Positions 28,693 through 38,369 of a stretch of 64,000 nucleotides of DNA are shown here, piece after piece (position 1 is the first letter of the stretch; each line of letters begins with the position of its first letter). Source of the DNA: Roseovarius sp. (lineage in GTDB: Bacteria; Pseudomonadota; Alphaproteobacteria; Rhodobacterales; Rhodobacteraceae); the NCBI RefSeq assembly GCF_027019125.1, contig NZ_JALUXE010000005.1, positions 23,541 to 87,540 of the forward strand, in the 5' to 3' direction. Under the pieces are notes generated by a model that saw only the letters and a program-made list of their open reading frames with translations, searched no databases and was not told the origin of the DNA. The position numbers were made by a program, and so were the translations under genes.

Positions 28693-29472
28693 ATGGATCT
28701 AGGGATCAGGGGCAAGCGGGCGCTGGTCTGCGCCGCGTCCAAGGGGCTCGGGCTGGGCTCTGCGCGGGCGCTGGCCGAGGCTGGGGTCGACCTGGTGATG
28801 AACGCGCGCGGTGCCGAGGCGCTCGAAGCGGCCGCTGCGGCCATCCGCACCGAGTTCGGCGTGAACGTCGAGACCGTCGCCGCGGACATCACCAGCGAAG
28901 CCGGGCGTGCCGCCGTGCTCGCTGTCGCGCAGGACGTGGATATTCTCGTCACGAATGCCGGGGGGCCGCCCCCGGGGATGTGGACGGACTGGGAGCGCGA
29001 GGATTTCATCCGCGCGCTCGATGCCAACATGCTGACCCCCATCGCGCTGATCAAGGCGCTGGTGCCGGGGATGATGGCGCGCGGTTGGGGTCGGGTGGTC
29101 AACATCACCTCGCAATCGGTCAAGGCTCCTATCCCTGCGCTAGGCCTCAGCAATTCGGCGCGCGCGGGGCTAACCGGCTACGTCGCGGGCACGTCGCGCC
29201 AGGTTGCCGGCCGGGGTGTCACGATCAACAACCTGCTGCCTGGCATCCACGCCACGGACCGCGCCACCTCACTCGATCGGGGCGTATCCGAAGCGCAGGG
29301 AATCAGCATGGACGAGGCAAAGGCGCGCCGCTGCGCCAGCATTCCAGCCGGGCGCTATGGCACCGCAGAGGAATTCGGCGCGGCCTGTGCCTTTCTCTGC
29401 AGCCAGCATGCCGGGTTTATCGTGGGCCAGAACATCCTGCTCGATGGCGGTGGCGTCAACGCGACGCTCTGA
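28693..29472 (+). CDS. Short-chain dehydrogenase/reductase
   Basis: 259 residues of classical SDR. The family NAD(P) motif TGxxxGIG is here the looser CAASKGLGLGSA. NAGG follows, with an active-site serine in NITSQSVKAP. The usual YxxxK is replaced by the LGLSNSARAGLTGYV region, so the canonical catalytic tyrosine is not obvious. The second ATG (28693) is preferred because GGAGGG sits 6 nt before it. Relatives are often called 3-oxoacyl-ACP reductases, but the altered motif argues against a firm assignment. Confidence 0.8.
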   Translation: MDLGIRGKRALVCAASKGLGLGSARALAEAGVDLVMNARGAEALEAAAAAIRTEFGVNVETVAADITSEAGRAAVLAVAQDVDILVTNAGGPPPGMWTDWEREDFIRALDANMLTPIALIKALVPGMMARGWGRVVNITSQSVKAPIPALGLSNSARAGLTGYVAGTSRQVAGRGVTINNLLPGIHATDRATSLDRGVSEAQGISMDEAKARRCASIPAGRYGTAEEFGAACAFLCSQHAGFIVGQNILLDGGGVNATL

Positions 29473-29573
29473 CCCGCGCGATCACGAAACCGGGAGGCGC
29501 GCGCATAGGCTCTGGTGCCTGAAGATGTCGTTCATTAGCAGTGAGGCATCGTAATTACAGGGGATTATCTATC

Positions 29574-30941
29574 ATGCAAGCAATGGCGATCATTGGTCTT
29601 TTCGGCCTGGTCATTCTGTGCAGCCTCTTGGTCGCCCCCCGCCGCGCCACCATCGAAGGGTTTTTCAGCGGAACAGGCGCGGACGGCCGCGCACCCGGTC
29701 TCTGGGTGCTCGTACTGAGCCAGGTCACCACATGGATCTTCGCCCGATCCCTGATGAACTCGGCCATTCTGGGCTATTTCTACGGGATTTGGGGCACGCT
29801 GGCCTATGCGGCCTATTACGGTTCCTTTCTGACCGGCGGCTATATCGTGGGCCGGTTGCGCGCAGGCGGCGCGGGATCTGTGCAGGACTGGCTTGGCGCG
29901 CGCTTTGGCGCCACGGGCAAGGCCTGTTACAATCTGGTCATCGGCCTGCGCCTCTTGTCCGAGGTCTTTGCCAATCTGCTGGTGGTGGGGCTGATCTTTG
30001 CCGCTGCCCTGCCAGAGATGGGCGTCGCGCGCGATGCCTCGATCCTCATCGTTGCGGTGCTGGGGCTGGCCTATAGCGCCTGGGGCGGGCTCAGTGCCGC
30101 GCTGCGCACAGATGTGTTGCAGATGGTGGTGTTCCTGATGGTTTTCATGGCGGCCTTTGTGGCATTGATCGTCAGCCCCGGCTTTCACCTCGGGGCCGTA
30201 CTGACCGCGCCGGGAACGTCCGGGGCGTGGAACGGCCAGGTCCTGTTGGTGGTTGCCCTGCTGCAAGTCTTTTCATACCCGGCGCATGACCCCGTGATGA
30301 TGGATCGCGGCTTTATCGCCGATCCCGAAACCACGCGCCGCTCGTTCCTGCATGCTTTCTGGATTTCGACACTCTGCATTATCGGCTTTGGCTTTTTCGG
30401 CATTCAGGCCGGGCTGGTCGGTGCGGAGTACGAAGGCGAGTTGATCGGCACCTGGGCCGCGATGTTCCCGGCCTGGCTCTTTGTTGCCCTTTTGGTGTCG
30501 CTCCTGATCTCGGCGCTCAGCACGCTTGACTCGGCACTGGCCAGCGCCGCACGGCTCGTGGTGGACGAACTCCGGCTTGGGCGCAGGTCGCTTGCGGGCG
30601 GTCGCGTGGCAATGGTGGCCTTCATGGTGCTGGGCACGGGCCTTACGCTCTGGGGCAATCAGACGCTCTTTGACGCTGTGGCCATCAGCGGCACCGCCAG
30701 CATGTTCCTCACCCCCATCCTGATCGTGGGGCTGGTAATGGGGCGGCAAATCGCGCTCTGGTCTTATCTTGTGGCTTTTGGGGCCGCCATGTTCGGTGCG
30801 GTGCTCTATTTCGCGCGGGGGGCGGATTGGGCCATGGCGCTCCTGCCCGAGGCGCATAAATACGAGCAGTTGCTGGTGATCTGTATCGGCGTGCTGATCG
30901 CGGGCTTCGCCTCGGTTATCGCAGGCGCCCGCCGCGCCTGA
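29574..30941 (+). CDS. Sodium:solute symporter family protein
   Basis: 455 residues of mostly hydrophobic, multi-spanning SSS-family protein (about 12-13 helices). It is encoded about 100 bp downstream of the SDR gene. Typical SSS features include helix 3 GGYIVGRLRAGG, LRTDVLQMVVFL, and LISALSTLDSALASAARLVVDEL near the end. Start at MQAMAIIG. The substrate is unknown. It ends shortly before a bidirectional hairpin. Confidence 0.85.
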   Translation: MQAMAIIGLFGLVILCSLLVAPRRATIEGFFSGTGADGRAPGLWVLVLSQVTTWIFARSLMNSAILGYFYGIWGTLAYAAYYGSFLTGGYIVGRLRAGGAGSVQDWLGARFGATGKACYNLVIGLRLLSEVFANLLVVGLIFAAALPEMGVARDASILIVAVLGLAYSAWGGLSAALRTDVLQMVVFLMVFMAAFVALIVSPGFHLGAVLTAPGTSGAWNGQVLLVVALLQVFSYPAHDPVMMDRGFIADPETTRRSFLHAFWISTLCIIGFGFFGIQAGLVGAEYEGELIGTWAAMFPAWLFVALLVSLLISALSTLDSALASAARLVVDELRLGRRSLAGGRVAMVAFMVLGTGLTLWGNQTLFDAVAISGTASMFLTPILIVGLVMGRQIALWSYLVAFGAAMFGAVLYFARGADWAMALLPEAHKYEQLLVICIGVLIAGFASVIAGARRA

Positions 30942-30963
30942 CATTTGCCTGACACCAAAAGAA

Positions 30964-30993
30964 CGGGGGCAGACCATCACTGGTCTGCCCCCG
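30964..30993. terminator. Bidirectional terminator between symporter and efp
   Basis: Perfect 13-bp stem cgggggcagacca / tggtctgcccccg with loop tcac. On the minus strand the stem is followed by TTCTTTTGG, so it serves efp best. The symporter gene converges on it. Confidence 0.85.
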
Positions 30994-31018
30994 ATGTCTG
31001 TTCCGTGACCTTACCGGC

Positions 31019-31582
31019 TCAGGCGCGCTCGGAATATTCCATGGTCTCGGTATTGACGACGATATCTTCATCGGGGCCGACGAAGGGCGGCACCATGACC
31101 TTGACCCCATTGTCAAGGATCGCAGGCTTGAAGCTGTTTGCCGCGGTCTGGCCCTTGACCACCGGCTCGGTCTCGACGATGCGGCAGATCACCTTTTGCG
31201 GCAGCGCGGCATTCAGCGCCTCGCTTTCGTGGAATTCCACGGTGATGGTCATGCCATCCTGAAGGAACGGGCGGCGCTCACCCAAGAGATCCGCAGGCAA
31301 TTCGATCTGCTCGTAGGTCTCAGTGTCCATGAACACCAGCTTGCCGTTTTCTTCGTAGAGAAACTGCTGGTCCTTTTGCTCAAGCCGCACCCGCTCCACC
31401 TTGTCGGCGCTGCGAAAACGCTCGTTGAGTTTGGTGCCGTTACGCAGGTTCTTCATCTCGACCTGTGCAAAGGCGCCGCCCTTGCCGGGCTTGACATGAT
31501 CGACCTTCACAGCAGCCCAGAGGCCGCCGTTATGCTCCAGCACGTTACCGGGGCGAATTTCGTTTCCATTGATCTTGGGCAT
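31019..31582 (-). CDS. efp: Translation elongation factor P
   Basis: 187 residues, the canonical length. EF-P rescues ribosomes at polyproline stretches. The tip lysine is Lys34 in [10 protein letters not shown], and the C-terminal signature is [23 protein letters not shown] use the ATG at 31582 ([14 protein letters not shown]). The upstream TTG at 31591 is not needed. Confidence 0.96.
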   Translation of the reverse strand: MPKINGNEIRPGNVLEHNGGLWAAVKVDHVKPGKGGAFAQVEMKNLRNGTKLNERFRSADKVERVRLEQKDQQFLYEENGKLVFMDTETYEQIELPADLLGERRPFLQDGMTITVEFHESEALNAALPQKVICRIVETEPVVKGQTAANSFKPAILDNGVKVMVPPFVGPDEDIVVNTETMEYSERA

Positions 31583-31796
31583 TGCGTTCAAACCGTGTCA
31601 AAAGGTTGATGTGAGATTGATCCTCCCTATATCTGGAGGGATGATGGGTGGCAAGACAACGAAATGTCGTGAAGTGTCGGATCGAGATATGCAAAATTCG
31701 CATAGAAGTTATGCAACTACGCTCTATCCGAATCACAAAAACTTCGCCATAAGGTCCGTCACGCCCAAAACGCAAGAGCAATAAAAACAAGGACGA

Positions 31797-32120
31797 ATGA
31801 TGAAGGATTTCGTTGACGGTACGGCTTTCAACGCCGAACAGGGCAACCGTGCTCGTAAACTCTTTGCGGCCGTCGTACTGGCCGCTCTGGATGATGCCAT
31901 TTCCGATGACAAGAAATATGGCAATGGCCCCGAGCAGATCGCCCGCTGGGCGCGGTCGCGTGATGGCCGCGAAGTTTTGTCCTGCGCCGGGATTGACCCG
32001 AATGAGCGGGTTGTGGCCGGCCTGATGGATTTCGTATCCAAGGGCGTGCGCACCTCCGTGGCTCTGTCGCGCGAGGAAAGTGAACGCCGCAATGCAGCGG
32101 CACAGGCCGAAGCCGCCTGA
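31797..32120 (+). CDS. Small conserved Rhodobacteraceae protein (DUF6280-like)
   Basis: 107 residues, soluble, with a C-terminal helix rich in Glu, Arg and Ala. The sequence [35 protein letters not shown] recalls a roseobacter-specific family I know as DUF6280. The family name is from memory. AAGGACGA lies upstream and a strong terminator follows. Function unknown. Confidence 0.75.
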   Translation: MMKDFVDGTAFNAEQGNRARKLFAAVVLAALDDAISDDKKYGNGPEQIARWARSRDGREVLSCAGIDPNERVVAGLMDFVSKGVRTSVALSREESERRNAAAQAEAA

Positions 32121-32143
32121 TCAGACCCGTCAGACCATGTAAC

Positions 32144-32173
32144 AAAGCCCTGCCGTTTCGGCAGGGCTTTTGC
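32144..32173 (+). terminator. Rho-independent terminator
   Basis: Stem aaagccctgccg / cggcagggcttt (32144-32155 with 32159-32170), 3-nt loop, T-rich tail. It ends the small conserved gene. Confidence 0.9.
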
Positions 32174-32269
32174 ATTCCAGTCGGTAAAACAGACCTTTGT
32201 GACGGAAACCAGCCTTCCCCCCTGCCCCGGCAAAAGGTATCAGCACGGGGTGACAAGAGGGGCATCGCA

Positions 32270-33736
32270 ATGACGCGCGCGATCATGATCCAAGGGGCAG
32301 GCTCGAACGTGGGTAAGTCCATGTTGGTGGCCGGGTTGGCGCGCGCCTACGCAAGACGCGGCCTGAGCGTGGCCCCGTTCAAGCCACAGAACATGTCCAA
32401 CAATGCCGCCGTGACGGTGGATGGCGGCGAGATTGGCCGCGCGCAGGCGCTTCAGGCGCGGGCCGCCTACCGCGCGCCGCATACCGATATGAATCCCGTG
32501 CTGCTCAAACCAGAGAGCGACATCGGCGCGCAAGTAATCGTGCAGGGCCGTCGCTTTGCCACGTTACGCGCACGCGACTATGCCCGCGCCAAGCCGCAAT
32601 TGCTGGCCCCCACGCTGGAGAGTTTTCACCGCCTCGCCACCACCGCCGATCTCGTGCTGATCGAAGGCGCAGGCAGCCCGGCAGAAATCAACCTGCGCGC
32701 AGGCGATATCGCCAACATGGGCTTTGCCGAGGCCGCAGGCGTTCCGGTGATTCTTGTGGGCGACATCGACCGGGGCGGGGTCATCGCGCAGGTTGTGGGC
32801 ACCCAGGCGGTGCTGCCGCCCGAGGATGCCGCCCGGATCAAGGGCTTTGCCATCAACAAGTTTCGCGGCGATGTCAGCCTCTTTGACGAAGGGCTGCGCG
32901 AGATCGTGACGCGCACCGGCTGGCCCTCCTTGGGCGTGGTGCCATGGTTTTCCGATGCGTGGCGGTTGCCGGCAGAGGATGTCATGGACATCAGCTCGAC
33001 CAAGGGCGGCGCGTTCAAGGTTGCGGTTCCGCGCCTGAGCCGCATCGCGAATTTCGATGACCTTGACCCGCTCAGCAGCGAACCCGGCGTAACCGTCGAG
33101 ATCATAAGCGCGGGCACCCCCCTGCCCGGCGACGCCGATCTGGTGCTCATCCCCGGCAGCAAATCCACCATTGCCGATCTGGCGCATTTCCGGGCCCAGG
33201 GCTGGGACATTGACCTTGCCGCCCATATCCGGCGCGGCGGACACGTCCTCGGCATCTGCGGTGGCTATCAGATGCTGGGCCAACGGATCGACGATCCCGA
33301 GGGCATCGAGGGGCCGCCTGCCTCTGTGCCCGGCTTGGGGCATCTCGATGTGGTCACGATCATGAAGCCGGAAAAGCGTCTTGCATTGACGCAGGCCATC
33401 TATCTCGCCAGCGGCGACGTGGTCGAAGGCTATGAGATTCATCTGGGGGAAACCAGCGGCCCCGATTGCGCTCAGGCGTGGTTGCAGGTCCGGGATCGCC
33501 CCGAGGGCGCCGCCTCAACCAATGGCCGGGTGCGCGGGGCCTACCTGCATGGGCTTTTTGCCTCGGATCCGTTTCGCGCGGCGTTTCTGGCTGGATTGGG
33601 CGCGCCCTCCGATCTGCACTATGGGGCAGATGTCGAGGAAACGCTCGACGCCCTCGCCGCGCATCTCGAGGAACATATGGATCTGGACCTGCTCTTGTCG
33701 CTCAGCGCGGAAATTCCCGCTCAGTCGAAATCCTGA
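32270..33736 (+). CDS. cobQ: Cobyric acid synthase
   Basis: Amidates adenosylcobyrinate a,c-diamide at four positions using glutamine, in cobalamin biosynthesis. 488 residues: the N-terminal dethiobiotin synthetase-like P-loop domain ([17 protein letters not shown]) and a C-terminal class I-like glutaminase domain with nucleophile Cys in [10 protein letters not shown]. Its 3' end overlaps the convergent neighbouring gene by 16 bp. No cobalamin riboswitch is recognisable upstream, and no other cob gene is in the window. Confidence 0.95.
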   Translation: MTRAIMIQGAGSNVGKSMLVAGLARAYARRGLSVAPFKPQNMSNNAAVTVDGGEIGRAQALQARAAYRAPHTDMNPVLLKPESDIGAQVIVQGRRFATLRARDYARAKPQLLAPTLESFHRLATTADLVLIEGAGSPAEINLRAGDIANMGFAEAAGVPVILVGDIDRGGVIAQVVGTQAVLPPEDAARIKGFAINKFRGDVSLFDEGLREIVTRTGWPSLGVVPWFSDAWRLPAEDVMDISSTKGGAFKVAVPRLSRIANFDDLDPLSSEPGVTVEIISAGTPLPGDADLVLIPGSKSTIADLAHFRAQGWDIDLAAHIRRGGHVLGICGGYQMLGQRIDDPEGIEGPPASVPGLGHLDVVTIMKPEKRLALTQAIYLASGDVVEGYEIHLGETSGPDCAQAWLQVRDRPEGAASTNGRVRGAYLHGLFASDPFRAAFLAGLGAPSDLHYGADVEETLDALAAHLEEHMDLDLLLSLSAEIPAQSKS

Positions 33737-34560
33737 CTGGTCAGTGCTCTGTGAATCTCGCGGCGCACCAGCTTTCGCACATTGCGCGTGATCCGCTCTC
33801 CAAGCGCACCCTGCAGTTCTTGCCGGACGATTTCAGCCACAAGATCGCGCAGCGCCTCTTCATCCAGCACTGCGTCATCCAACACCAGGCCCTCACCGTG
33901 CTCCGAGGCTCCGGCAGGCGTCGGGCGCACCGCCTCGGCATCAGCATCCTGCCAGTCCTGCACATGGCGGTCCGAGGCGAGATCGTCGGCCTCATCCCAG
34001 TCAGGATCGGCTGACGGCGTGGCCTCATCCTCTTCAAGCTCTGTCTCGACCTCGTGCGTCTCAGACCAACGCAGCGTCGATGCGGCAGCATCCCCCGCGT
34101 AATCATCGTCAGAGGCGCCATCCGGCTCCCACTGATCATCCCGCCCAGCGACCAGAGCCTCGAATTCCGCCGCCTGCGCACTCAGCTCCGACGGGACATC
34201 AGGCGCATCGTCGGTCTGAGCCTCCTCTGCCTCGATACCCTCCGGTTCGCTCTCATTCTGAAACGCGGCCTCAGCCTCCGGTTCGGCCGTGTCGGTCCAA
34301 ACGCTCTGCACCTCTGGCTCAGTCTCCTCAGTCTCCGCCGCGTCCAATACGGCGGCCTCTGTCGTAGGCGCCTGCGTCTCTGCCAAGGGTTCGTCCACAC
34401 GCAAGGCCGGTGTCAGCACCAAACGACCCGGGCCGGGCTCCTCATCCTCCTGTGTCGGCGGCACTGTTATGTTTAGGCGGTCCGACTGGGCATTCGATAC
34501 CAGACGCCTGATCGACGACAGGACATCCTCGATTTCCACATTGGTTACGGGGTCGGACAT
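33721..34560 (-). CDS. Acidic PopZ-like (DUF2497-type) protein
   Basis: 279 residues. The N-terminus [15 protein letters not shown] and the C-terminal helices [19 protein letters not shown]...[13 protein letters not shown] frame a long Glu/Asp/Ala-rich linker (about 40-230). That short-helix, acidic-disordered, helical-C-terminus layout is that of the polar organiser PopZ, which forms condensates at alphaproteobacterial cell poles and anchors parS/ParB. The pattern is visible, but identity to PopZ is an inference because roseobacter homologues are very divergent. It lies 72 bp downstream of a tolC-family gene on the same strand. Confidence 0.6.
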   Translation of the reverse strand: MSDPVTNVEIEDVLSSIRRLVSNAQSDRLNITVPPTQEDEEPGPGRLVLTPALRVDEPLAETQAPTTEAAVLDAAETEETEPEVQSVWTDTAEPEAEAAFQNESEPEGIEAEEAQTDDAPDVPSELSAQAAEFEALVAGRDDQWEPDGASDDDYAGDAAASTLRWSETHEVETELEEDEATPSADPDWDEADDLASDRHVQDWQDADAEAVRPTPAGASEHGEGLVLDDAVLDEEALRDLVAEIVRQELQGALGERITRNVRKLVRREIHRALTSQDFD

Positions 34561-34632
34561 GCTCTTGTACCATTCTTGCCTGCGTAGAGCTTACCGCTGC
34601 ACGTGCCGCCACACAACCGATTCAAAAACTTT

Positions 34633-36039
34633 TCAGTTTTTTCCCAAGGCGCGCAGCACACGGTCAAGCTTTTGCCCCTGCGGGCTGCTCTGGATCGGCG
34701 CATCCTTGACGAGCTCGTAATAGGCCGCAGGATCATAGGTCTGAACCCCAAGATTCAGATCCCGGGCAGTCAGCTCACCAATCGAGGCAAGCACGGAATA
34801 AGAGGCAATCACCACATCCGCATTGGCTGAAATCAGATTGGCCTGGGCATCCAGCAGATCCTGTTCCGCATCCAGCACATCCAGCGTGGTACGGGCCCCC
34901 AAGGTCGCCTCTTCGCGGGTGCCATCAAAGGCAACCTGGGCCGCACGTACTGCCTCGCGGCTGGCGGTGCGGCTGGCGCGGGCGGCGCGCAGGTTGGCAT
35001 AGGCGTCGCCCACATCCTGCTTGACCTGAAGCCCGGCAAGATGAAGCTGCGCCAGTTGCGCATCGCGTTGCGCCATCGCCTGACGCTGCTGCGACGTCAG
35101 CCGTCCGCCACGATAGATCGGGCCGCGCAATTCGACCCCAAGACTGCCGGTGCGCGACATGTCGGGCCCATCAATATCCTCGGACGCACCGACCCGCGCC
35201 GTCAGATTGAGCGTCGGCATAAGCGCTGCCTCAGCCGCGCGGATATTCAACTCGGCGGCAGCCACGTTGTGCTGTGCCTGCAAAAGATCCGGGTGACGCC
35301 GCAGCGCCGCCGCTTTGGCGGCATCGACATTCTCGCCCAATTGCGGCAGATCGGCCGGGGTCTGCAAAACGCCCGGATCGCGCCCAACCGCCTCTCGGAA
35401 TTCTTCGATGGCGCGCGTCAGATCGCCCTGCGCCGCTGCCAACCCGCTCTGTGCAAGCGCCACGGCGGATTCCGCCTGCGCCACATCGGTGCGCGTCACT
35501 TCGCCAACCTCGAACCGATCCTCAGCCGCCCGCAATTCCTCGCGCAAAAGCCGCAGGTTGTTCTGGCGCAGCGCCACGAATTCCTGATTTCGGATCACGT
35601 TCATATAGGCCTGCACGCCTGTCAGCAGGACGAATTGCTCAATGCTGATCAGCGTCTGGCGCGTGGCCAGCACGGTCTCTTTGGCGGATTCAGTCAGGAA
35701 ATCGCTGCGCCCGAAATCGTAGAGCAAAAGGCTGCCGGTGATCCCAAGATTGAGCGCGGTCGATGTGTTGTTGCGATTGACGCCCTGTGCGCGGGTGTCC
35801 GAAGAGTCGAGAGTGATCCCCGATGTCCAGTCAATGATCGGCCTCAGGCTTGCCACAGCCTGTGCCACATTTTCATCGGCGGACCGCAGCAAGGCGCGGT
35901 TCTGATCCAGAAGCCCACTGTTGAGATAGGCACTCTTGAGCGCATCCGCGAGCGTCTCAGACTTGGCCGCGACTGGAGCAAGGCTGAGCAGCGCCACCCC
36001 GAAAACACCGCCCAAGACCCGCAATTTGTCCGCTCTCAT
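34633..36039 (-). CDS. tolC: TolC-family outer-membrane channel protein
   Basis: 468 residues. Signal peptide residues 1-26 (MRADKLRVLGGVFGVALLSLAPVAA), then the duplicated TolC helical repeat with long coiled-coil segments (LREELRAAEDRFEVGEVTRTDVAQAE) and HPDLLQAQHNVAAAE. It forms the trimeric exit duct for type I secretion and drug efflux. I prefer the ATG at 36039. A GTG at 36078 that overlaps the upstream stop would put 13 basic residues before the signal peptide. Confidence 0.9.
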   Translation of the reverse strand: MRADKLRVLGGVFGVALLSLAPVAAKSETLADALKSAYLNSGLLDQNRALLRSADENVAQAVASLRPIIDWTSGITLDSSDTRAQGVNRNNTSTALNLGITGSLLLYDFGRSDFLTESAKETVLATRQTLISIEQFVLLTGVQAYMNVIRNQEFVALRQNNLRLLREELRAAEDRFEVGEVTRTDVAQAESAVALAQSGLAAAQGDLTRAIEEFREAVGRDPGVLQTPADLPQLGENVDAAKAAALRRHPDLLQAQHNVAAAELNIRAAEAALMPTLNLTARVGASEDIDGPDMSRTGSLGVELRGPIYRGGRLTSQQRQAMAQRDAQLAQLHLAGLQVKQDVGDAYANLRAARASRTASREAVRAAQVAFDGTREEATLGARTTLDVLDAEQDLLDAQANLISANADVVIASYSVLASIGELTARDLNLGVQTYDPAAYYELVKDAPIQSSPQGQKLDRVLRALGKN

Positions 36040-36074
36040 GCGCCTGCCACCTCTATCTTGCCGCGCCGCACCCC

Positions 36075-36728
36075 TCACAGGGTAAAGGCCGCATGCCGTT
36101 CAAATCCGCGCAGTACCGGGGCGCCCGCGTTGAAAGCGTAGCGCCAGTTGATGCGCCCGTCGATCTTGTAACCGATCCGCACCACACCAAGCGCGCCCTC
36201 CATGAAGAGGCAGGCCATGCGCCCCCCCTCCTTGAGTTGCGCCACGAGACCCTCGGGCAGATGCTCAACAGCCCCCTGCACCGTTATCACGTCATAGGGT
36301 CCATGTTCCGGCGCGCCATCGGCCAGCGGCCCCTCGTGCAGAACCACATTGTCGGCTCCCTGCTCGGACAATGTGCGCTGTGCCTCGGCGACCACCGATG
36401 CCTTATCCTCAACCGCAACGACCGCCTCTGCCATGCGCGCGATCACCGCCGCCGAATAGCCGTAGACCGAGCCGACATCGAGCACGAGATCATCATTCTC
36501 GATCTCGAGCGCATCGAGCATCTTGGCCAATGTGCGCGGATCGAGCATCACCCGCCCCTCGCCCAGATCGAGATTCTCGCCCATATAGGCCGCCTCGCGC
36601 AGGGCCGTGGGCACGAAGGCCTCACGCGGCACCGAAAGCATGGCATCAATGATCGGGAATTTGGTCACATCAGAGGGGCGCACTTGCGTGTCTACCATCA
36701 TCATGCGCCGCGCAGCATAGTCTGTCAT
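36075..36728 (-). CDS. PIMT-family methyltransferase with altered active site
   Basis: 217 residues of the protein-L-isoaspartate O-methyltransferase family. The SAM-binding motif reads [13 protein letters not shown] instead of the usual LDIGTGSGY. The loop that normally holds the active-site serine reads [16 protein letters not shown]-fold is clear, but true isoaspartyl repair activity is doubtful. It is immediately upstream of tolC, a pairing seen in other alphaproteobacteria (from memory). Confidence 0.82.
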   Translation of the reverse strand: MTDYAARRMMMVDTQVRPSDVTKFPIIDAMLSVPREAFVPTALREAAYMGENLDLGEGRVMLDPRTLAKMLDALEIENDDLVLDVGSVYGYSAAVIARMAEAVVAVEDKASVVAEAQRTLSEQGADNVVLHEGPLADGAPEHGPYDVITVQGAVEHLPEGLVAQLKEGGRMACLFMEGALGVVRIGYKIDGRINWRYAFNAGAPVLRGFERHAAFTL

Positions 36729-36912
36729 ACTCTAAACTCTTGCGTTCGGAATCCTGTCGCTTGAGGTTTTCGCACAGAACCCGTTCGGCGGCAACGGCTA
36801 TAGGGCCCAAAGGCGCGGGACAATTTCAACATGCAAATTGACCCGCCAAAGCCCGCTTTGCCCACTTGCGCCACCCGGCCCGATCAGATAATTCATCCCA
36901 ACCACACGGAAT

Positions 36913-36986
36913 GGCGAGTTGGCGGAGTGGTGACGCAGCGGATTGCAAATCCGTGTACACCGGTTCGATTCCGGTACTCGCCTCCA
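36913..36986 (+). tRNA. tRNA-Cys(GCA), integration target
   Basis: 74 nt including CCA. Acceptor ggcgagt/actcgcc, anticodon loop ttgcaaa with GCA, T-arm ccggttcgattccgg. The gene is intact. An integrase gene begins 62 bp further on, reading back towards it. Confidence 0.95.
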
Positions 36987-37048
36987 TTTAAAAACAATCA
37001 CTTACATCACTCCTTGCCGTGTTTGAGGCCCCGCGTTTACAGGGGCGT

Positions 37049-38125
37049 TTACATTTTTGTGCCTTGAGACAGTGATTTTGCTCGATTGAGCTTACGCAGA
37101 ACCTCATCGCTTTCGTCCGGGCTAACCTGCGCATAATGCTCGATTACCTGCGCCGCGTAGCGAACCGACCACCCCATCAGCACCGCGATCTGGCGCAAAG
37201 ACAGATCAGCATTCAGCAATCTTGTCGCCGCCGTCCCGCGCGTATCAGACAGAGTCTTCTCCCTGCCGTCGATCCATGGGGGTATCTGAGCTTCGCGCCG
37301 CCACTTGGTAATCTGGTTCGATGCCCAACGGGCCGTCAAAGGCCTGCCAAGCTCTGATACCAGCAGCACCTCTTGGCCTTCCGGCGTCTCTGCGATCAAT
37401 TTCTCAAGGGTCGATGTGGCCGGGATATATGCAATCTGGCCGCGCTTGCTAGTCCTGAAACGAAGGCGCTTGCCGTGCGGCGTGTCTTCGAATTGGTCCA
37501 TTTTGACCTGAACCAGATCGGCCGCTCGCAAGCCGGTTTCGCATCCTGCGGTCAGTATCCTTTGGACCCACTTGGGTGCATGTTTGTTGAACTGAGAGAT
37601 GTCGCCGCTGGTCCAAATGATTTCTGTGCGGTTCGATTGGTAGAGCTTTTTGAGCTTGTGGCAGTGATGCTCTTTCAGCTTCCCCTCTTCCACCGCCCAA
37701 TTGAGGACGCGCGTAGCATGGGTGCCTGCCATATCGTGCTGCTTGGGCGAATGAAGCCACTTCTTGCGCCAATTGTTGACCTCGCCACGAGAGGCACGCT
37801 CTTCGAACATCGCGACAGGATCGGCACCGAACTCCTCGCGGAACAACTCCAGCCATTTGCGGATATCAGCCTTTGAACGCTCAGCCTTGGGCAAGGACGC
37901 GCTGGACAGAAAATCGTCGACCAAGTGAGTCGTCAGATATTCAGCCGGGCTCACGGGCGTACCGCACTGTGAAAACGCATGGAAGAATTCGGGTTCCTTG
38001 GGGTTTGGGTCCGTCCCTTCCCAAAATTTGGGGCCACCCCGCCAAGCATAGAAATGGTAGCGAACACCGGACACGACCTTACGCCGGACACGATGGACAC
38101 CCTTGGGAAGGTTACTTCTGGGCAC
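37049..38125 (-). CDS. Tyrosine-type site-specific integrase
   Basis: 358 residues. An N-terminal SAM-like core-binding domain is followed by the catalytic domain with Arg in TGLRAADLVQ (about residue 198) and the Tyr in VIEHYAQV (about 330). The HxxR box reads SDTRGTAATRL, so the usual His is Ser, and the second His position is Trp (MGWS). The start is GTG at 38125, with GGAGAG 6 nt upstream. A longer reading to 38329 would overlap the neighbouring gene. It overlaps the AlpA-like gene by 14 bp and points at tRNA-Cys. Confidence 0.88.
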   Translation of the reverse strand: MPRSNLPKGVHRVRRKVVSGVRYHFYAWRGGPKFWEGTDPNPKEPEFFHAFSQCGTPVSPAEYLTTHLVDDFLSSASLPKAERSKADIRKWLELFREEFGADPVAMFEERASRGEVNNWRKKWLHSPKQHDMAGTHATRVLNWAVEEGKLKEHHCHKLKKLYQSNRTEIIWTSGDISQFNKHAPKWVQRILTAGCETGLRAADLVQVKMDQFEDTPHGKRLRFRTSKRGQIAYIPATSTLEKLIAETPEGQEVLLVSELGRPLTARWASNQITKWRREAQIPPWIDGREKTLSDTRGTAATRLLNADLSLRQIAVLMGWSVRYAAQVIEHYAQVSPDESDEVLRKLNRAKSLSQGTKM

Positions 38126-38369
38126 GGCGTGCTCTCCGCTGTGCAACGAGGCTCGGTTGCGAAGTCGCCTCGCGTTCTGCCGTGCTGATGCCCTGAACAG
38201 CATCCAATCGCGCGCGAATGAGTTTCGGGTCATACCACCCGCGCCGCCCTGGCACCGGAGCGATACCCGTCCTACGACAGAAATCATAGAAGGACGCGCT
38301 CGGCTCGCTGTACCCGAAGAGAAGCGCAAGCTCTGGGGTCGGAATCAGCTGAATATGGCTTGGGCTCAT
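38112..38369 (-). CDS. AlpA/excisionase-like small DNA-binding protein
   Basis: 85 residues. The segment IPTPELALLFGYSEPSASFYDFCRRTGIAPVPGR reads as a MerR/AlpA-type winged helix, as in recombination directionality factors. It is sandwiched between the Arc-like gene (4-bp ATGA overlap) and the integrase (14-bp overlap), so the three are one transcript. It likely tunes excision. Confidence 0.7.
   Translation of the reverse strand: MSPSHIQLIPTPELALLFGYSEPSASFYDFCRRTGIAPVPGRRGWYDPKLIRARLDAVQGISTAEREATSQPSLVAQRRARRAQK

Noticed and set aside
32180..32269. Possible cobalamin riboswitch before cobQ
   Set aside because: The conserved B12-box elements (GCCACTG and its context) are absent, and the space is too short.
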